Assembly: GCA_946481025.1 (NCBI GenBank)
Contig: CAMLNA010000165.1
Location: forward strand, 1-8,430
Direction: 5' to 3'
DNA length: 8,430 nt
Source: an uncultured Rivibacter sp.
GTDB taxonomy: Bacteria; Pseudomonadota; Gammaproteobacteria; Burkholderiales; Burkholderiaceae
Numbering within the stretch: the first letter of the stretch is position 1; each line of letters begins with the position of its first letter. This document shows positions 6,719 to 8,430 of the stretch, one piece after another. The notes under the pieces were generated by a model. That model worked only from the letters and a program-made list of their open reading frames with translations. It searched no databases and was not told the DNA's origin. A program made the position numbers and the translations under genes.

Positions 6719-8031
6719 AGGCGGCCCGCTCCAGCCGAGGCTCCCACCTTGGCGGCCACGTCGCCGGCCGCATCGATGGCGGTGTGGAAGCGCGGCTGCC
6801 AGCCCACGTCTGCGGCGACGGCAGCGCCCGGGTTGGCGCCGCGCAGCGCGGCCAGCAGGTCGACCGGCTGGCCGTTGTGGAGGCTGCCGCGGTCGAAGAA
6901 GGCGTTGCCCTTCCACAGCTTCACCAGCGCAGCGGCGCCCACCTCGGGCGGCGTCTCGAACACGTTGTTCTCGCTGAAGACCTTCGAGCTCACGCCCACG
7001 CCGATGGAGTAGCCGTGGCCGGCGGGCGTGGCGCCCACCCGGTAGAGGTTGTTGTAGACGTGGACCTCGCCATAGCGCACCCGCGGAGCGCGCTCCCGGG
7101 TGCGTTCCCACAGGTTGTGGTGGAAGGTCACCTTGAGCTTGCCGTCATCGGCCTTTTGCGAATCGCTGCCGCCCACGAGGCTGGTCTTGTCGTGGTCCTT
7201 GAAGTGGTTCCAGGAGACGGTGACGTGGTTGGACTGATGCGTGATGTCGAGCAGGCCGTCATGGTGCTGCATCGGCCGGCCGAGCGCAGTGCGCGCGGTG
7301 TGGTCGGGGCGCCTGCCGTCGCTGAAGGTGCAATGGTCCACCCACACGTTGGCCGCGCCGCGCAACGACACGTTGTCGTATTCGGAGTTCCACTCGCCGC
7401 TCGCGTTGTCCTTCGGGTCCCACTGAGGAAAGTGGTCGTAGGCGTCCTCGAACGCGATGTTGCGCAGGATGATGTTCTCGACCTTCTCGAGCAGCAGCAT
7501 GCCGTGCACGATGCGCGCATCGCTGCCTACGCCGACGAGCGTGGTGTTCGACGGCACCCGCACCACCACGCGCTCGGCCTGGCGCCGGCCGGAGCGCTTG
7601 CGCGCTTCCTCGAGCGGGCCTTCCAGCGGCTTCTTGCCCCACACCGCCGGGTCGTAGGCCTTGAGGTAGGCCTCGAAGTCGAAGGCCGGGTCGCGATAGT
7701 CGTCGAAGCCGAGCGGGCGGTTGGCGTCGTCCACGCTCAAGTCGATGGTGCCGTGCACCTTCACGATCTTGGGCGAGCTCGACGGGCCGCCGTCGGCGCG
7801 GCCGAGCGCCAGCGCGGCCACCAGCTCGGCGCGGTTGCGCACCTCGTACACGTGCTCGGGCTTTGCATCGGCGCCGCCCCAGGTGCCGCTGTCGGCCGCG
7901 GCCCAGCCGTCGTTTTCGGCCAGTGCCTCGCGGCTGATGTCGCGCGCGTCTCCGTCCGGCGCGGTGGCGCAGCCGGCTGCCAGCGCCAGCAGCAGCGCTG
8001 CGGCCAGGCCGGCCATTCGTGTGTGGTTCAT
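6715..8031 (-). CDS. Lipoprotein pectate lyase, polysaccharide lyase family 1
   Basis: Cleaves alpha-1,4-polygalacturonate by Ca2+-dependent beta-elimination. The protein has 438 residues. A type II signal peptide ends in the lipobox LAAGC with lipidated C21; +2 is Ala, so outer-membrane sorting is expected. The rest is a PL1 right-handed beta-helix. Compared from memory with Bacillus subtilis Pel, the Ca2+ ligands D184/D223/D227 map to D219 (YDNVSL), D258 and D262 (HHDGLLDI). Catalytic R279 maps to R314 (RERAPRVR), and K247 and R284 map to K282 (DHDKTS) and R319, with identical spacings, so the enzyme should be active. Also seen: WVDHCTFSDG, DDGKLKVTFHHN and GEVHVYNNLY. The ATG at 8031 has a strong AAGGAAG site 6 bases upstream and places the signal peptide at the N-terminus. 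An in-frame ATG at 8133 would add 34 residues, partly encoded by an intergenic repeat, and is less likely. The stop overlaps the exporter start. Confidence 0.94.
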   Translation of the reverse strand: MNHTRMAGLAAALLLALAAGCATAPDGDARDISREALAENDGWAAADSGTWGGADAKPEHVYEVRNRAELVAALALGRADGGPSSSPKIVKVHGTIDLSVDDANRPLGFDDYRDPAFDFEAYLKAYDPAVWGKKPLEGPLEEARKRSGRRQAERVVVRVPSNTTLVGVGSDARIVHGMLLLEKVENIILRNIAFEDAYDHFPQWDPKDNASGEWNSEYDNVSLRGAANVWVDHCTFSDGRRPDHTARTALGRPMQHHDGLLDITHQSNHVTVSWNHFKDHDKTSLVGGSDSQKADDGKLKVTFHHNLWERTRERAPRVRYGEVHVYNNLYRVGATPAGHGYSIGVGVSSKVFSENNVFETPPEVGAAALVKLWKGNAFFDRGSLHNGQPVDLLAALRGANPGAAVAADVGWQPRFHTAIDAAGDVAAKVGASAGAGRL

Positions 8032-8037
8032 GGCGTA

Positions 8038-8044
8038 CTTCCTT
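8038..8044 (-). promoter_or_regulatory. Ribosome-binding site of the pectate lyase gene
   Basis: AAGGAAG on the minus strand, 6 bases before the ATG at 8031. It is the clearest Shine-Dalgarno sequence in the window and decides the start in favour of 8031 over the in-frame ATG at 8133. Confidence 0.75.
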
Positions 8045-8052
8045 TCTTGCTT

Positions 8053-8120
8053 GCGGGTTTGGCTCACGCGGAGAACCTGCGTTTCCTCTGCGAACCTCCG
8101 CGCTCTCCGCGTCGCGGTGA
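8053..8120. repeat. Degenerate GCGGAG/GCAGAG-type intergenic repeat element with inverted ends
   Basis: Between the short lipoprotein frame and the pectate lyase lies a run of near-repeats. On the plus strand the units are cctgcgttt, cctctgcgaa, cctccgcgct and tctccgcgtc, closing with gcggtga. It is flanked by an exact 9-base inverted repeat, ACGCGGAGA (8066-8074) and TCTCCGCGT (8104-8112), around a 29-base loop. Sequences of this style (TTCACCGCG...GCGGAG...GCAGAG) are, from general knowledge, scattered between genes in many GC-rich proteobacteria; that this copy belongs to such a family is inference. It encodes no convincing protein, although the lyase frame happens to stay open through it. 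There is no T-run, so it is not a standard terminator. Confidence 0.55.
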
Positions 8121-8129
8121 ATGAATTGG

Positions 8130-8390
8130 TCATCTCAACTTCCCGGCTCCGGCCTGCGCACGGGTCGTCACCGTGTAGGTATGGGCGACATCGGCCGCCT
8201 CGCCGCCGGTCACCACGAAGGCCGAACCGTCAGGCTGCACGGTGGCCCGGCCATCGGCGCCCAGCGAACCGGGCGCGGCAGGGACCGGATTCGGCCCCGG
8301 CGCCGGCACCACGGGTTCGTCGTCGCTGCCGCCGCAGGCGACCACCGCCGCCGCAGCGGCCAGGAGCGCCACTCGCGCAAGGCGGCTCAT
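8130..8390 (-). CDS. Short lipoprotein; probable internally deleted pectate lyase paralogue
   Basis: An 86-residue frame with a type II signal peptide (MSRLARVALL... lipobox VVAC followed by GGSDDEP), then a Pro/Ala/Gly-rich linker typical of secreted Burkholderiales enzymes. Residues about 61-79 (TGGEAADVAHTYTVTTRAQ) resemble the strand that opens the intact downstream pectate lyase (WGGADAKPEHVYEVRNRAE, residues 51-69): 8 of 19 positions match without gaps. The last residues AGAGKLR match the lyase's own terminus AGAGRL. Head and tail of a PL1 lipoprotein thus seem joined with about 360 residues missing between Q79 and A80. A GAGGGG ribosome-binding site 5 bases before the ATG is intact, so a short lipoprotein may still be made, without catalytic residues. 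Its TGA (8130-8132) overlaps an ATG at 8131-8133 in the lyase frame. The alternative is an unrelated small lipoprotein of unknown function. Confidence 0.65.
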   Translation of the reverse strand: MSRLARVALLAAAAAVVACGGSDDEPVVPAPGPNPVPAAPGSLGADGRATVQPDGSAFVVTGGEAADVAHTYTVTTRAQAGAGKLR

Positions 8391-8395
8391 GCCTA

Positions 8396-8401
8396 CCCCT
8401 C
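8396..8401 (-). promoter_or_regulatory. Ribosome-binding site of the short lipoprotein frame
   Basis: GAGGGG on the minus strand, 5 bases before the ATG at 8390. It supports that start and shows the upstream signals of this truncated frame are still intact. Confidence 0.55.
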
Positions 8402-8403
8402 GT

Positions 8404-8419
8404 CCGGCGGGTACGCCGG
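8404..8419. other. Small inverted repeat upstream of the lipoprotein frame
   Basis: CCGGCG-GGTA-CGCCGG is an exact 6-base stem with a 4-base loop, located just upstream of the GAGGGG site on the minus strand. It could be a leader hairpin, the end of an upstream gene's terminator, or chance in GC-rich DNA. The window ends 11 bases later, so its context cannot be judged. Confidence 0.3.
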
Positions 8420-8430
8420 CCGATCCCCCG

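Noticed and set aside
5345..7012. A 555-codon plus-strand frame opposite the MATE exporter.
   Set aside because: The translation is dominated by Gln, His, Ala and Arg with no membrane or enzyme motifs, as expected for antisense of a hydrophobic GC-rich gene.
6719..7111. N-terminal extension of the MATE exporter by 131 residues.
   Set aside because: It overlaps the lyase coding region, is Arg/Gly/Pro-rich and lies before the first membrane segment. The GTG at 6718 gives normal family length.
6631..8124. A 497-codon plus-strand frame opposite the pectate lyase.
   Set aside because: It is the antisense shadow of a gene whose catalytic residues are all conserved. It has low complexity, no signal peptide and no recognised motif.
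8121..8136. ATGA-ccaat-TCAT symmetry upstream of the lyase as a possible KdgR site.
   Set aside because: The arms are only 4 bases and do not fit the TGAAAC/GTTTCA shape, so chance is likely.
1..8430. CRISPR arrays, tRNA or rRNA genes, insertion sequences, attachment sites.
   Set aside because: No spaced direct repeats, cloverleaf-like sequences, transposase motifs or target duplications were seen; nearly all bases are accounted for by the protein genes.

Overview
This GC-rich window (roughly 70% G+C by eye) has protein families and codon use typical of a betaproteobacterium of the order Burkholderiales, perhaps a Roseateles/Mitsuaria/Rubrivivax-like organism. That placement is inferred from the style of the sequence, not from a search. 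Genes are tightly packed. Five reading frames run on the minus strand and one runs on the plus strand towards them.

In transcription order on the minus strand: (1) a short lipoprotein frame (8390-8130) that looks like an internally deleted pectate lyase, keeping only its head and tail; (2) about 100 bases holding a degenerate GCGGAG/GCAGAG-type intergenic repeat; (3) an intact PL1 pectate lyase made as a lipoprotein (8031-6715), with all the calcium and catalytic residues of Bacillus Pel; (4) a MATE-family multidrug/metabolite exporter (6718-5330) whose GTG start overlaps the lyase stop; (5) a KdgR-type IclR regulator (5255-4425), preceded by an imperfect palindrome that could be its own operator; (6) a large periplasmic-sensing histidine kinase (4379-1224) with fourteen propeller repeats, a Y_Y_Y domain, one membrane segment, and HisKA_3 and ATPase domains. 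On the plus strand, a class V PLP-dependent enzyme (isopenicillin-N-epimerase-like, cut by the left window edge) ends 9 bases from the kinase stop codon.

The central minus-strand block reads as a pectin-response locus. A surface-anchored lyase would cut polygalacturonate, and KdgR would respond to the catabolite 2-keto-3-deoxygluconate. The propeller kinase may sense oligogalacturonides or another polymer fragment in the periplasm, by analogy with Bacteroides hybrid sensors, but its response regulator is not in this window. No uptake or catabolic genes for the sugar are in view, and the exporter's part is unknown. The least expected observation is the apparent remnant of a second pectate lyase directly upstream of the intact one.
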